Positions 45,653 to 54,514 of a stretch of 64,000 nt of DNA are shown here, in pieces (positions within the stretch are counted from its first letter, which is position 1; each line of letters begins with the position of its first letter). Made by a program: the position numbers and the translations under genes. The notes under the pieces were generated by a model, which worked only from the letters and a program-made list of their open reading frames with translations, did not search any database and had not been told where the DNA came from. The stretch comes from Nitrosopumilus piranensis. GTDB taxonomy: Archaea; Thermoproteota; Nitrososphaeria; Nitrososphaerales; Nitrosopumilaceae. The stretch spans positions 1 through 64,000 of the forward strand of contig NZ_CP010868.1 in NCBI RefSeq assembly GCF_000875775.1. The letters are read 5' to 3'.

Positions 45653-46450
45653 ATGAATGTAAAAAAATTATTTGATCTTTCAAATAAAGTGGTTGTGATA
45701 ACAGGAGGAGCAGGACTGTTAGGTTCACAATATGCAGAGGGATTAACACAAGCAGGTGCAAATGTGATTATAGCAGATACAAATTTTGAAGCATGTAAAA
45801 AAATTGCTAAGAAATTAGATCAAATATATGATAAAAATTCTATGCCAATAAAATTAGACATAACAAATAAGAAATCAATAGATGGGATGGTAAATAAGAT
45901 ATTAAAAAAATATTCAAAAATTGATGTTTTAATTAATAATGCAGCAATACAGGGTAATCCAAAACTACGAACTACTTCTTTTGAAGAATTTCCAGAATCC
46001 GAATGGGGAAAAGCATTGGATGTCAACTTAACTGGGATGTTTTTGTGTTGTCAGAAAATTGGAAAGGTCATGGTAAAACAAAAGAAAGGAGTAATAATCA
46101 ATGTTTCTTCAACATATGGGATTGTTGCACCAGATCAAAGAATATATGGTAAAAGCGGACAAAATGCAGCTGCATTTTATTCAGCTACAAAAAGTGGTGT
46201 ACTAAATTTTACACGATATTTAGCATCATATTGGAATGGAAAAGGAATTAGAGTGAATACTCTTTCTCCAGGAGGAGTAGAAAAAGGTCAAGAAAAAGAA
46301 TTTGTAAAAAAATATTCTGCTAAAACAATGTTAGGAAGAATGGCTCGTAAAGATGAATATGTTGGAGCTATAATATTCCTAGCATCTGATGCATCATCAT
46401 ACATGACAGGTTCCAATTTGATAGTGGATGGAGGGTGGACTGCATGGTAA
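45653..46450 (+). CDS. Short-chain dehydrogenase/reductase
   Basis: This 265-residue classical SDR has TGGAGLLGSQYAEGL for NAD(P) binding, LINNAAIQG, catalytic Ser in NVSSTYG and YSATK for the catalytic Tyr and Lys. The C-terminal LASDASSYMTGSNLIVDGGWTAW is the usual tetramer end. It resembles oxidoreductases next to legionaminate-type synthesis genes (such as PtmA), so a role in preparing a keto intermediate is plausible. It converges on the next gene with a 9-base gap. Confidence 0.9.
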   Translation: MNVKKLFDLSNKVVVITGGAGLLGSQYAEGLTQAGANVIIADTNFEACKKIAKKLDQIYDKNSMPIKLDITNKKSIDGMVNKILKKYSKIDVLINNAAIQGNPKLRTTSFEEFPESEWGKALDVNLTGMFLCCQKIGKVMVKQKKGVIINVSSTYGIVAPDQRIYGKSGQNAAAFYSATKSGVLNFTRYLASYWNGKGIRVNTLSPGGVEKGQEKEFVKKYSAKTMLGRMARKDEYVGAIIFLASDASSYMTGSNLIVDGGWTAW

Positions 46451-46459
46451 CTATTCTAG

Positions 46460-48076
46460 TTAGATTTTTTGATCATCAAATTTAGTATTGATAATTCTAA
46501 TGATTTCATGAACTCCATTTAATAGATCGTGTTTTTCAAGATTTTTACGTAATTCTAGTCTAAAATCATAATCCATCATTTTGATTATTGCATTTTGAAA
46601 AGATTTCATAGTAAGATTATTTATCGATCCTAAGTGAATTGCACCACCTGAAATTCTTGAAAATTTATGTAATTCTTCTCTTTCATGAACTGAAACTGTG
46701 ATCATAGGCACCTTAAGTGAAGCAATTTCAAAAACAGTTCTGCCATTAGCTGTTATCACAAAATCAGATTCACGAATATATTTTGCCATTATATCAGATT
46801 GTTCAATAATTCTCACATTTTGTGAATTTTGGTTCATTTGGAAAACCAATTTTTTAATTTTATTTTTATGAGCATTTCCCATTCCCAAAATAACAACAAT
46901 TTTTTGTTTAAAATTATTTTTTGATAGTAATTCTAAAACAGGCAAAGTCAAATTTTGAGGATCAGTTCCACCAAAAGTTAATAAAATATTTTTTACTTTT
47001 TTTCTAATTGGTTTACTATGTAAAATTCTAAATTCATCACGAACACAAGCATAATTACTTCCGAAAAATTTACGAGGTTTAGTTTTATTTGTTACATATA
47101 TTGGATTAAAAACTAAATCAGCTAAATCACTTCCAGGACCTAAATCTTCAAAATTAACTATAAATGAATTAGATTTACGCAATTTCTTCATGTACGATGT
47201 TGTAGTATAAAGAATATCATTGAAAATCAGATCGGGTTTAAAGTTTTGTAAAATGCCATTAAATTCTTTGTTATTTGAGTAAAATTTTACTTTATACAAT
47301 TGTTTACGAAGTTTTTGATGTCCAAGATTTTTACTTTTTTCCATAACAATTAGAATTTCATTATTTCGTAAGTAGTTTAGAATAGTAATCATGTTATAGA
47401 CATGACCTAATCCAATTTTATTAGAACCGTTAACACAAACAAGTATTTTTCTCCTGTTGAGGATTTTTTCTATTTGTTCTAAATCATGATAATTTTTAGC
47501 TATAAATCCCTCAGTAGGAGAAAGTTTAATGCCTACATAAGAAGGATTGAATTTTTTATTTTTAAGAAAATATTGAATATCAAAACCAAAAATAGTTCTA
47601 GAGCTAACAATATTTTCTTGCACAGATAATTTACTTAAATTGTGTTTAAGAGAAGATTTTGTAAAAGTATCAGAATTTTCAACATATCCAGTAACGGTAT
47701 GATTTTTTGAGATTTTGGGGAAAAATTTTCGAATAGTATTTTTTTCAATTAATGGCAAATCTGAAAAAATAACTAAACATTTTTTATAATTAAAATTTGA
47801 TTCTTTGAATGCATCTAAAGCATTTTTGATGATTTTTTCAGAATTAGATAAGTTAGTATCTTTTAAAAAAATTACATTAGGGGTATATTGTAAAGAAACT
47901 TCTTGAATTGCTTCAGAATCGGTTACAACAAAAACATCGGCACATTTTGCATCAATACATGTTCTTAAAACATAATACAGTAATGGATTGTTATTTACAA
48001 GACGTAGATTGTGTTGAGAAATATTTTTGTTATTACTAAATGCAGGAATTAAAATAAGATTGGTAGTTTTTTTCAT
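46460..48076 (-). CDS. CMP-nonulosonate synthetase-like domain fused to PseG-like sugar hydrolase/transferase
   Basis: Residues 1-220 resemble a NeuA/PseF cytidylyltransferase (ILIPAFSNNKNISQHNLRLV, VVTDSEAI, FSDLPLI). The usual Arg and Gly of the first loop are changed (PAFSNNK in place of PARxGSK), which may affect activity. Residues about 225-535 are a PseG/MurG-like GT-B domain (GSNKIGLGHVYNM, LLTFGGTDPQN, VITANGRTVFEIASL). In pseudaminate synthesis PseG removes UDP before PseI acts, so the fusion joins an early and a late step. The gene ends 3 bases before the NeuB-type gene starts, in the same direction. Confidence 0.87.
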   Translation of the reverse strand: MKKTTNLILIPAFSNNKNISQHNLRLVNNNPLLYYVLRTCIDAKCADVFVVTDSEAIQEVSLQYTPNVIFLKDTNLSNSEKIIKNALDAFKESNFNYKKCLVIFSDLPLIEKNTIRKFFPKISKNHTVTGYVENSDTFTKSSLKHNLSKLSVQENIVSSRTIFGFDIQYFLKNKKFNPSYVGIKLSPTEGFIAKNYHDLEQIEKILNRRKILVCVNGSNKIGLGHVYNMITILNYLRNNEILIVMEKSKNLGHQKLRKQLYKVKFYSNNKEFNGILQNFKPDLIFNDILYTTTSYMKKLRKSNSFIVNFEDLGPGSDLADLVFNPIYVTNKTKPRKFFGSNYACVRDEFRILHSKPIRKKVKNILLTFGGTDPQNLTLPVLELLSKNNFKQKIVVILGMGNAHKNKIKKLVFQMNQNSQNVRIIEQSDIMAKYIRESDFVITANGRTVFEIASLKVPMITVSVHEREELHKFSRISGGAIHLGSINNLTMKSFQNAIIKMMDYDFRLELRKNLEKHDLLNGVHEIIRIINTKFDDQKI

Positions 48077-48078
48077 AG

Positions 48079-49137
48079 TTATTCAATATCATCCCATTGA
48101 ATTGGGATATCTTCCTCAATATCTTTTTTAGCTGTAGAATTAACGACTTTATCTAAAAATTTAGGATAAATTCCAGTTGCAGGTCTCTTAACGTCCAACA
48201 TATATTTAGAAATTTTAGTACCCTTAGGAATATTTTGGGTAGATACAATACTTCTTCTGGCATATTTTATAGATTCTTTTTCACAATTGAAATCATTTCT
48301 AATATCAGAACCCTTGGAAATTTTTGCAATGTTTAAACCATTAACTAAATCAATAAAATCTGCAGGATCTAGAGACAGCCAATGATCAGGACTACGATCT
48401 AATGTTTTATCAAACGTAAAATGTTTCTCAATAACTTTAGAGCCATAAAAAGTTGAAAATAATGCAGCCAAAATTCCGGGTGTGTGATCAGAGTATCCAA
48501 TTACTAATGAAGGATATTCTTGAGTAAGCTTTTGAATCATATCTAAATTAGCATCTTCAAATTTAGTGGGATATGAAGTCATACAATGCATTAAAACAAT
48601 ATTTTGATTTCCAGAATCTTGAATTGTGTTAATAGCTTCTTTAATTTCTAAATCAGAAGCCATTCCAGTAGATAAAAAAATAGGAAGTTGCTTTGATGCA
48701 ATATGTTTGATTAATGGTATGTGAGTCAAATCGGCTGAAGCAATTTTGAACGCAGGAACATCTAAAGAATATAAAAGATCAACAGATTTTTCATCAAATG
48801 GAGTTGAAAAACAGGTAATTTGTTTTTCATTTGCATATTCAAAAATTTGTTTCCAATCATCATTTGCTAAATTATCAAGTTTGGAAAATACATCAAATTG
48901 AGATTCATGTTTTTTGTTATCATCCCAATATTTTGGAGCAGTTTTTGTAGATAATTTACCAGCTTTATATGTTTGGAATTTTATAGAATGTGCTTTTCCA
49001 TCAACAGCAGCATCAATCAGTTTGAAAGCTTTGTTTAAATTACCGTCATGATTTGCTCCCGCTTCAGCAATAGTATAACAAGGATTATCATCACCAATCT
49101 TTGTTCCATCAATAGTTATTTCGGGCACACCACACAT
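48079..49137 (-). CDS. NeuB-family nonulosonate synthase (PseI/LegI-like)
   Basis: This 352-residue enzyme condenses phosphoenolpyruvate with a hexosamine to a nine-carbon sugar acid. Motifs are CYTIAEAGANHDGN, IKFQTYKAGKLST, VIGYSDHTPGI and VIEKHFTFDKTLDRSPDHWLSLDP. A C-terminal SAF domain (ARRSIVSTQNIPKGTKIS...) completes the usual length. It is far closer to the standard PseI/LegI form than the fused protein at 41495, so it is likely the main synthase. The PseG-containing gene is 3 bases downstream. Confidence 0.93.
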   Translation of the reverse strand: MCGVPEITIDGTKIGDDNPCYTIAEAGANHDGNLNKAFKLIDAAVDGKAHSIKFQTYKAGKLSTKTAPKYWDDNKKHESQFDVFSKLDNLANDDWKQIFEYANEKQITCFSTPFDEKSVDLLYSLDVPAFKIASADLTHIPLIKHIASKQLPIFLSTGMASDLEIKEAINTIQDSGNQNIVLMHCMTSYPTKFEDANLDMIQKLTQEYPSLVIGYSDHTPGILAALFSTFYGSKVIEKHFTFDKTLDRSPDHWLSLDPADFIDLVNGLNIAKISKGSDIRNDFNCEKESIKYARRSIVSTQNIPKGTKISKYMLDVKRPATGIYPKFLDKVVNSTAKKDIEEDIPIQWDDIE

Positions 49138-49178
49138 AAGATTGACAATTATTTAATTTTAGATCTTTGAAAATAATT

Positions 49179-50342
49179 TCATACAAATATTTTGAATGTA
49201 CGTTTATGCATTAATGATAGAAAAACAGCTTCAGTTATTTCGGATAAAAGAAATGATATAGCCAAACCCATAGTTCCAAATTGGCCTCCAAGAACAATTA
49301 TTCCTAGAATTAACACGCCCAAATGTAAGCCTGAGCCAATTATTACAATTTTACTCATTTCATTTCCTAAAAATCTTGAAGCGTTTAATCTAGAGATCAT
49401 ATGGGGAATTATAGCAAATGCCATAATTGAAACAAACATAATCGAGGTAGAAAACTCATCAAATAGCAGTGGTAAAATAATTGGTGCAAGAATTGAAACT
49501 AATACAGCAAATAATACAGATAAAATAATAGCACCAGTCTTTACTTTTCTAGTAGAAATTTTTTTGGCATCACGAGGTTGGACAAAGCTATGAATTACAA
49601 TAGGAAAAATGTACATAAATGCAACAATTTGTCCTGCTAGTTCATAATTACCTAAAATTTCAAATCCATGAATAGGAGAAATAATTAATCTATCCATATA
49701 CCCATAACCCACTCGAGTAATCCAGAGAGCATAATTGTTTAACATAAATTTGAATCTAGGTTTTATTAGAGAAAAATCAATTTTTGATTCTTTAAAACTA
49801 AAAATTATTCTAGGGATAAAAAACAAATTGGATAATCCAATTCCTAAAAGCAATCCAGAAATATCAAAAACATGATACAATCCTATAGATAAAACAACGA
49901 ATGAAATTCTTTGAGTGAAAATATATTTTGAGTATGATTTGTATTGTTGTTTTGCTAAAAGTTCATTTGTTGCTAAATTTGAAATCGATAAAGATAGGAT
50001 AAGTAAGCTTATTACAAAATCATTTAGAAAAATAAATGCAATCACAGATCCTATGAAACAAGAAAAAAGTGATATTATACCAATTACAGGGAAAATTTTA
50101 ACCCCTTTTGGAATGTAAATTAAGATTATACTTCCTCCACCAAAAAAACATAATGCAAAAATTATGTTAGATATAGAATAGAGATAACTTAATTCACCAT
50201 ATTTTTCAGGGCCTAAAAGAGGTGCAATATAAAGAAAAAATAATCCACTTATCAGACTTGCAGAATAAATAGTAATTCCCAATAATCCTAAATTTTTAGA
50301 TTCACGTATGATAGATTTCAAAGATTCCCATAAATTTGTCAT
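49179..50342 (-). CDS. Wzx-type oligosaccharide flippase (MOP superfamily)
   Basis: A hydrophobic 387-residue protein with about ten to twelve membrane helices. The N-terminal LIYSASLISGLFFLYIAPL and GPEKYGELSYLYSIS match the Polysacc_synt family, which flips lipid-linked oligosaccharides to the outside. It is slightly short for the family (usually 400-480), perhaps missing the last helices. It gives the cluster a second export route beside the ABC exporter. Confidence 0.88.
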   Translation of the reverse strand: MTNLWESLKSIIRESKNLGLLGITIYSASLISGLFFLYIAPLLGPEKYGELSYLYSISNIIFALCFFGGGSIILIYIPKGVKIFPVIGIISLFSCFIGSVIAFIFLNDFVISLLILSLSISNLATNELLAKQQYKSYSKYIFTQRISFVVLSIGLYHVFDISGLLLGIGLSNLFFIPRIIFSFKESKIDFSLIKPRFKFMLNNYALWITRVGYGYMDRLIISPIHGFEILGNYELAGQIVAFMYIFPIVIHSFVQPRDAKKISTRKVKTGAIILSVLFAVLVSILAPIILPLLFDEFSTSIMFVSIMAFAIIPHMISRLNASRFLGNEMSKIVIIGSGLHLGVLILGIIVLGGQFGTMGLAISFLLSEITEAVFLSLMHKRTFKIFV

Positions 50343-50409
50343 AATCTAGATTAATTCAATAAGAATAATTACTTATGGATAAAAACTCTTGTTTACATTA
50401 AAAATAGAA

Positions 50410-51261
50410 TTATTCTTTAGTAAATTTAGATAAGACGTATTGTAATTCATCATTAATTATTCTACCATAGCCACTAACATGTAATTTTAAAATTGAATTA
50501 AAATTTTTGAAAATAAATTTGATTCCAAATAGTTCAATACACCATTTTAGAAATGGGACAAACATAAAGAGTAATTCAAGTCTATCAATCTTATAGAGGT
50601 TTTTAAAAATTTCATAACTCCTTGCCGAAGAAGATTCTCCCAGAGCAGAACGGTGAAACAATATTTCATCAATCACATTTAGTTCACCAAATTTCAAAAT
50701 AGCCAAAATAATTGAAAGATCCCATGGAAGATGATGAAAATATACAGATTGTTTTAAACAGTCTGTTCTAAAAATTGAATAGATCGCAGTAGATTCAGCT
50801 AGTTTCAGATATGTTGAAAAACGTTGTTCATAGTTTCCTCTAGCAGGAATTACAGGTAAAAATATTGGATCTTTTGCATATCGATTAGTAGAATTTCCAA
50901 AAAAATCAACTTTACTAATACTTCCAACAGTATTAGGATCAGATTCTAAAACTTGAATATTTTTTTCAATAAAAGAATCTTCCCAAAGATCATCATCTGC
51001 TGCCCACATAAAATATTGTGAAGTTGCATTTTCTAAAACATATGAAAAATTTTTCAATGGACCAATATTTTTATCTTGTCTGTAATACTTTATTCTCGAA
51101 TCTTTTTTTGCATACTCTCTACAAATTTTTTCTGTGTTATCATTTGAAGCATTATCCGATATTATTAACTCAAAATCTGTAAATGTTTGGTTTAACAATG
51201 AATTAATGGATTTTTCTATGGATTTCTCTCCGTTATAGACAGGTAATCCTATTGAAAGCAT
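50410..51261 (-). CDS. Family 2 glycosyltransferase (copy a)
   Basis: This 283-residue inverting GT-A enzyme has GLPVYNGEKSIEKSINSLL at the N-terminus, SDNASNDNT for donor binding, a metal-binding WAADDDLW (DxD-like) and a C-terminal helical part. The first 66 codons are base-for-base identical to copy b at 55470, and a further 62-base block (50914-50975) is also identical; the rest differs, suggesting another acceptor or donor. It begins 12 bases after the epimerase stop, so it is probably expressed from the heptose operon. Confidence 0.9.
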   Translation of the reverse strand: MLSIGLPVYNGEKSIEKSINSLLNQTFTDFELIISDNASNDNTEKICREYAKKDSRIKYYRQDKNIGPLKNFSYVLENATSQYFMWAADDDLWEDSFIEKNIQVLESDPNTVGSISKVDFFGNSTNRYAKDPIFLPVIPARGNYEQRFSTYLKLAESTAIYSIFRTDCLKQSVYFHHLPWDLSIILAILKFGELNVIDEILFHRSALGESSSARSYEIFKNLYKIDRLELLFMFVPFLKWCIELFGIKFIFKNFNSILKLHVSGYGRIINDELQYVLSKFTKE

Positions 51262-51265
51262 GATT
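51062..51265. repeat. 204-base inverted repeat, left arm
   Basis: The minus strand here is identical to the plus strand at 55466-55669. It covers four bases before the ATG and the first 66 codons of glycosyltransferase copy a. The inner ends of the two arms enclose exactly 4200 bases (51266-55465). Confidence 0.95.
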
Positions 51266-51273
51266 TACAAATA

Positions 51274-52290
51274 TTATAATATCCTATCATTAATCATTAA
51301 TTCTTTTTTCAATTCTATATCATTTTCAATGTGTTTATACCAATCTAAAGTGATTGTTTTTAGTGATGTATCTACAGTATTGTTTTGTAATGAATCAAAT
51401 AGTTCTTTAACTCCATCAATTAGTGAAAAATTTACCTTAAATCCAGTAATATTATGAATTTTATCAAATGAAAGGGAATATGACCTATGATCGTTGTTAT
51501 CGCCAAGCTCTACTTCACATTTAGGGTTAAGTGCATTTTTAATTTCATAAGCTAATTCACCCATAGAATAATTTTGATTATTATCTCCAACATTAAAAAT
51601 TTGGCCAGAAATATCATTTATTTTTGCATTTAGAATTGATTTGTATGCATTAACTGCATCTTTAATATGTATAAATGGTCGAGTGTTATTTTTACCTCTT
51701 ACAGTAATCTTTCCATTTTGAAATAAATCTAAGACCATACTATTAACAGAAATATCAAATCTCATTCTAGGAGAAACGCCAAAGATACTTGAAAATCTTA
51801 ATGCAGTTACTGAAAAAGAATCATCATTAAGTTTCATAGAATCAATTTCTGCATTTCTATTAGCTTTAGAGTATGAAGTTAATGGAAAAACAGAAAAAGT
51901 TTCATTTGCAATTTTTTCTTGTTTTCCATAAATACTTGCACTGGATGCTAAAATATACTGTTTTACACCTTTATTCTTACTTTCCAAAGCAACTCTAGCC
52001 CTTCCCAAATGATTAATTTCAAATGTTTTTTCAGGATTTAACTCTCCAATCGGATCATTTGACAATGCAGCTAAATCCAATACAACATCTACATCATCAA
52101 GAATTGAAGGGTCAAACCATCTAATATCATCTTTAAGCAATTCTAAACGATCATTTTGTAGATTTTTAAAAAATTTATCACCAAAAAAGAATCGATCTAG
52201 ACATTTGATATGATATCCATCGTTAAGTAATTGTGGAATTAATACTGAACCTACATATCCAGCACCTCCAGTTATGAAAATTTTCTTCAT
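51274..52290 (-). CDS. NAD-dependent nucleotide-sugar epimerase/dehydratase (extended SDR)
   Basis: The N-terminal ITGGAGYVGSVLI binds NAD, LAALSNDPIGE and SSASIYG are in place, and FIHIKDAVNAY is the usual later motif. The Tyr-x3-Lys site reads Y-S-K-A-N, so asparagine occupies the normal lysine position while another lysine sits two places earlier. Some bacterial relatives that I recall share this YxKAN form. It lies with the heptose genes and probably epimerises or reduces the activated heptose, but this is inference. Confidence 0.87.
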   Translation of the reverse strand: MKKIFITGGAGYVGSVLIPQLLNDGYHIKCLDRFFFGDKFFKNLQNDRLELLKDDIRWFDPSILDDVDVVLDLAALSNDPIGELNPEKTFEINHLGRARVALESKNKGVKQYILASSASIYGKQEKIANETFSVFPLTSYSKANRNAEIDSMKLNDDSFSVTALRFSSIFGVSPRMRFDISVNSMVLDLFQNGKITVRGKNNTRPFIHIKDAVNAYKSILNAKINDISGQIFNVGDNNQNYSMGELAYEIKNALNPKCEVELGDNNDHRSYSLSFDKIHNITGFKVNFSLIDGVKELFDSLQNNTVDTSLKTITLDWYKHIENDIELKKELMINDRIL

Positions 52291-52346
52291 TTTGAAATAT
52301 TATTTTTAGACTTATTAATTATAGTTACTTTTTAAAGAAAAATTTA

Positions 52347-52820
52347 TCATTTCAATATGGTATTAACTGCATTTTCTAAAAAATATTCAGATTTTATCTT
52401 TTTTGTGTTACAACCCATTTTCTCTCCAGCTAAAATATCGGATTCACTATCACCAATAAACCAACTATTTTTAAAATCAATATCAAATTGGGTTGCAGCT
52501 AATTCTAATAAACCAGTTTTTGGTTTACGACAACCACATTTTTCATCTGGCCTATGAGGACAATAAAAGAAACCATCTATTTTCATCTCTAATTTAGATT
52601 GTATTTTTTCATGTATTGCTTGTATTTTTTGATGAGTACTTAAACCACGATTTATTACAGATTGATTAGTTATCACAATTACAAGATAATTATTTTGTTT
52701 AATTTTTTTTATAATAGTATCAAGATTAGGTAAAATTTCTAATTCTTCAACATTTTTGACATAATCGCTCCTTTTTTTATTAATAACTCCATCACGATCT
52801 AAAAAAAATACTTTATTCAT
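52347..52820 (-). CDS. gmhB: D-glycero-manno-heptose 1,7-bisphosphate phosphatase-like HAD protein
   Basis: A 157-residue HAD phosphatase of the GmhB/histidinol-phosphatase group. The nucleophile and acid/base aspartates are in FLDRDGVINKK, ITNQS gives the second motif, and the zinc loop CPHRPDEKCGCRKPKTG is typical of GmhB. The lysine of motif III is in this zinc-loop region and IGDSESDI supplies the late acidic residues. It would remove the 7-phosphate of heptose 1,7-bisphosphate. The stop of gmhA is 2 bases upstream. Confidence 0.9.
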   Translation of the reverse strand: MNKVFFLDRDGVINKKRSDYVKNVEELEILPNLDTIIKKIKQNNYLVIVITNQSVINRGLSTHQKIQAIHEKIQSKLEMKIDGFFYCPHRPDEKCGCRKPKTGLLELAATQFDIDFKNSWFIGDSESDILAGEKMGCNTKKIKSEYFLENAVNTILK

Positions 52821-52822
52821 TT

Positions 52823-53416
52823 TTAATTATATTTGAATTGAGGATTTCCTAATTTTCTAATGGTAGAAACAATTCCGTGACACAATAAAACATGTTGTGA
52901 TTCAATTGTTAGCATATCAGTACTTGGAACACGAATACATAAATCGCAATATTGTTTCATTTTTCCACCTAAGGAACCAGAAAATCCGATACATTTTACA
53001 TGATTTTTTTTACAGAATTTTAAAGCTGAAATAAGATTTTTTGAATTACCACTACCACTAAAAGCAATTACAACATCCCCATTAGAAACAGTATTTTTTA
53101 GTTGTTCAATAAATATACGATCATAAGAAACATCATTTGACCATGCAAGAATTACAGGAATATTATCTGTTAAGGAAAATGCTTGAAATCTTTTTTTGTC
53201 TTTTATAATTGCTGTTTTTAATAAATCTGAAACAAAATGAGAGGCAGTAGAACCTGAACCGCCATTTCCCATTGTAAAAATTTTTTTGCCATTATTTCTT
53301 GCTTTTATTAGTAAACGGATCAAGTCTTCTAGGTCTTTAGAATTTTTTGTGATGTTGGACACGCATATTTTTTGTTCGTCTAAAAATGAATGTAAAATAG
53401 GCTCAATTTTCTTCAT
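52823..53416 (-). CDS. gmhA: Sedoheptulose 7-phosphate isomerase-like SIS protein
   Basis: This 197-residue SIS-domain isomerase of the GmhA group converts sedoheptulose 7-phosphate to glycero-manno-heptose 7-phosphate. TMGNGGSGSTASHFVSDL is the substrate-binding loop, IAFSGSGNSKNL the second phosphate site, and ESQHVLLCHGI the C-terminal helix with the catalytic Glu and His. The usual SAADAQH of bacterial GmhA is SGSTASH here. It is in one run with gmhB and the kinase. Confidence 0.9.
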   Translation of the reverse strand: MKKIEPILHSFLDEQKICVSNITKNSKDLEDLIRLLIKARNNGKKIFTMGNGGSGSTASHFVSDLLKTAIIKDKKRFQAFSLTDNIPVILAWSNDVSYDRIFIEQLKNTVSNGDVVIAFSGSGNSKNLISALKFCKKNHVKCIGFSGSLGGKMKQYCDLCIRVPSTDMLTIESQHVLLCHGIVSTIRKLGNPQFKYN

Positions 53417-53455
53417 GAGTTTTTGCTATTAATCTTAATTATAAGGATTGTTGAT

Positions 53456-54493
53456 TTAGTTTTGATTCTGAGTTTTATTGGACATGTATGCAATTTCAGG
53501 ACCTTTATCATATAGGTTAAAATCTATATGTTTTAATTTCATACTTTCCAATTTGTGAATTAGTTTTTGTTGATTCTTTTTTTCACAATAAAATAGCATA
53601 TGTCCGCCACCACCAGCACCAGTCAATTTACCACCTGTTGCACCATTTTTTATTGCTATTTGATAAATTTTATCAATTTTACTATTTGAAACACCTTTTA
53701 CAAATTCTCTTTTTTTCAGCCAAGATTTATTTAAAATTTCACCAAATTTGGTAATATCATTATTTCGTAATGAATCATGCATTTCTTGACATAATAACTT
53801 CACTTGATTTAGAGAATTGATAATCACTTTGTCTTTATTTTTGATTCTAGATAATTGTTGTGATAAAATACTTGTACTATTTCTTGTATCTCCAACAAAA
53901 AATAAAATTAAATTTTGATCTAGTTTCTTTAATGTGGGTTTATTTATTTTGATTTTTTCTACTTTAATTTTTTCTTTATTGAAAGTGATATATTTTAATC
54001 CGCCATAAGATGCAATATACTCATCTTGTTTACCAATAGGCATTTTTAATAATTTTCTACCAATATGAAATGAATCCTCTGCAATTTGACTTTTTGAAAT
54101 TTTTTTCTGTTTTATTTTATGTATAGTATAAACTAGATTTACAGTTAATGAACCAGAACCTCCAAGGCCTGAACCACCAGGAACATCACTAGCTACAATA
54201 ACATTAACTCCCTGTTTAAATTTCAAATATTTGATAACGGCTACTGCCAATTCTGAGCCAGTTTCAATCTTGATTTTACTATATTTTGTTGGTTTGTAAT
54301 GTGCTTCAAAATCAGGAGAAAATGCTTGAAATGAGTCATCATATCTTGGATGAAATATAGCATAAGTGAATTTTGATATGGTGCTAGTTAGAACATTTCC
54401 GCCGAATTCATTGAAGTATTCAGGCATGTCAGTTCCCCCTCCTGAGAAACTTATTCTAACAGGGGTTGATCCAATAATCACAAAATATCTCAC
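53456..54493 (-). CDS. hddA: GHMP kinase, D-glycero-alpha-D-manno-heptose 7-phosphate kinase-like
   Basis: This GHMP-family kinase resembles HddA, which phosphorylates heptose 7-phosphate at C1. TPVRISFSGGGTDMPEYF opens it, GGSGLGGSGSLTVNL is the ATP loop, and KLTGAGGGGHMLFY the C-terminal motif. The open frame starts at GTG 54493; a GTG four codons later (54481, VIIGSTPVRI) gives the usual HddA start. It is the second gene of the minus-strand heptose run, after the RmlD-like gene. Confidence 0.9.
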   Translation of the reverse strand: MRYFVIIGSTPVRISFSGGGTDMPEYFNEFGGNVLTSTISKFTYAIFHPRYDDSFQAFSPDFEAHYKPTKYSKIKIETGSELAVAVIKYLKFKQGVNVIVASDVPGGSGLGGSGSLTVNLVYTIHKIKQKKISKSQIAEDSFHIGRKLLKMPIGKQDEYIASYGGLKYITFNKEKIKVEKIKINKPTLKKLDQNLILFFVGDTRNSTSILSQQLSRIKNKDKVIINSLNQVKLLCQEMHDSLRNNDITKFGEILNKSWLKKREFVKGVSNSKIDKIYQIAIKNGATGGKLTGAGGGGHMLFYCEKKNQQKLIHKLESMKLKHIDFNLYDKGPEIAYMSNKTQNQN

Positions 54494-54514
54494 ATTGGAC
54501 TCATTTATTTTTCT

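Noticed and set aside
49192-49593. Plus-strand open frame of 133 codons inside the flippase gene
   Set aside because: It is the antisense shadow of hydrophobic codons in the flippase.
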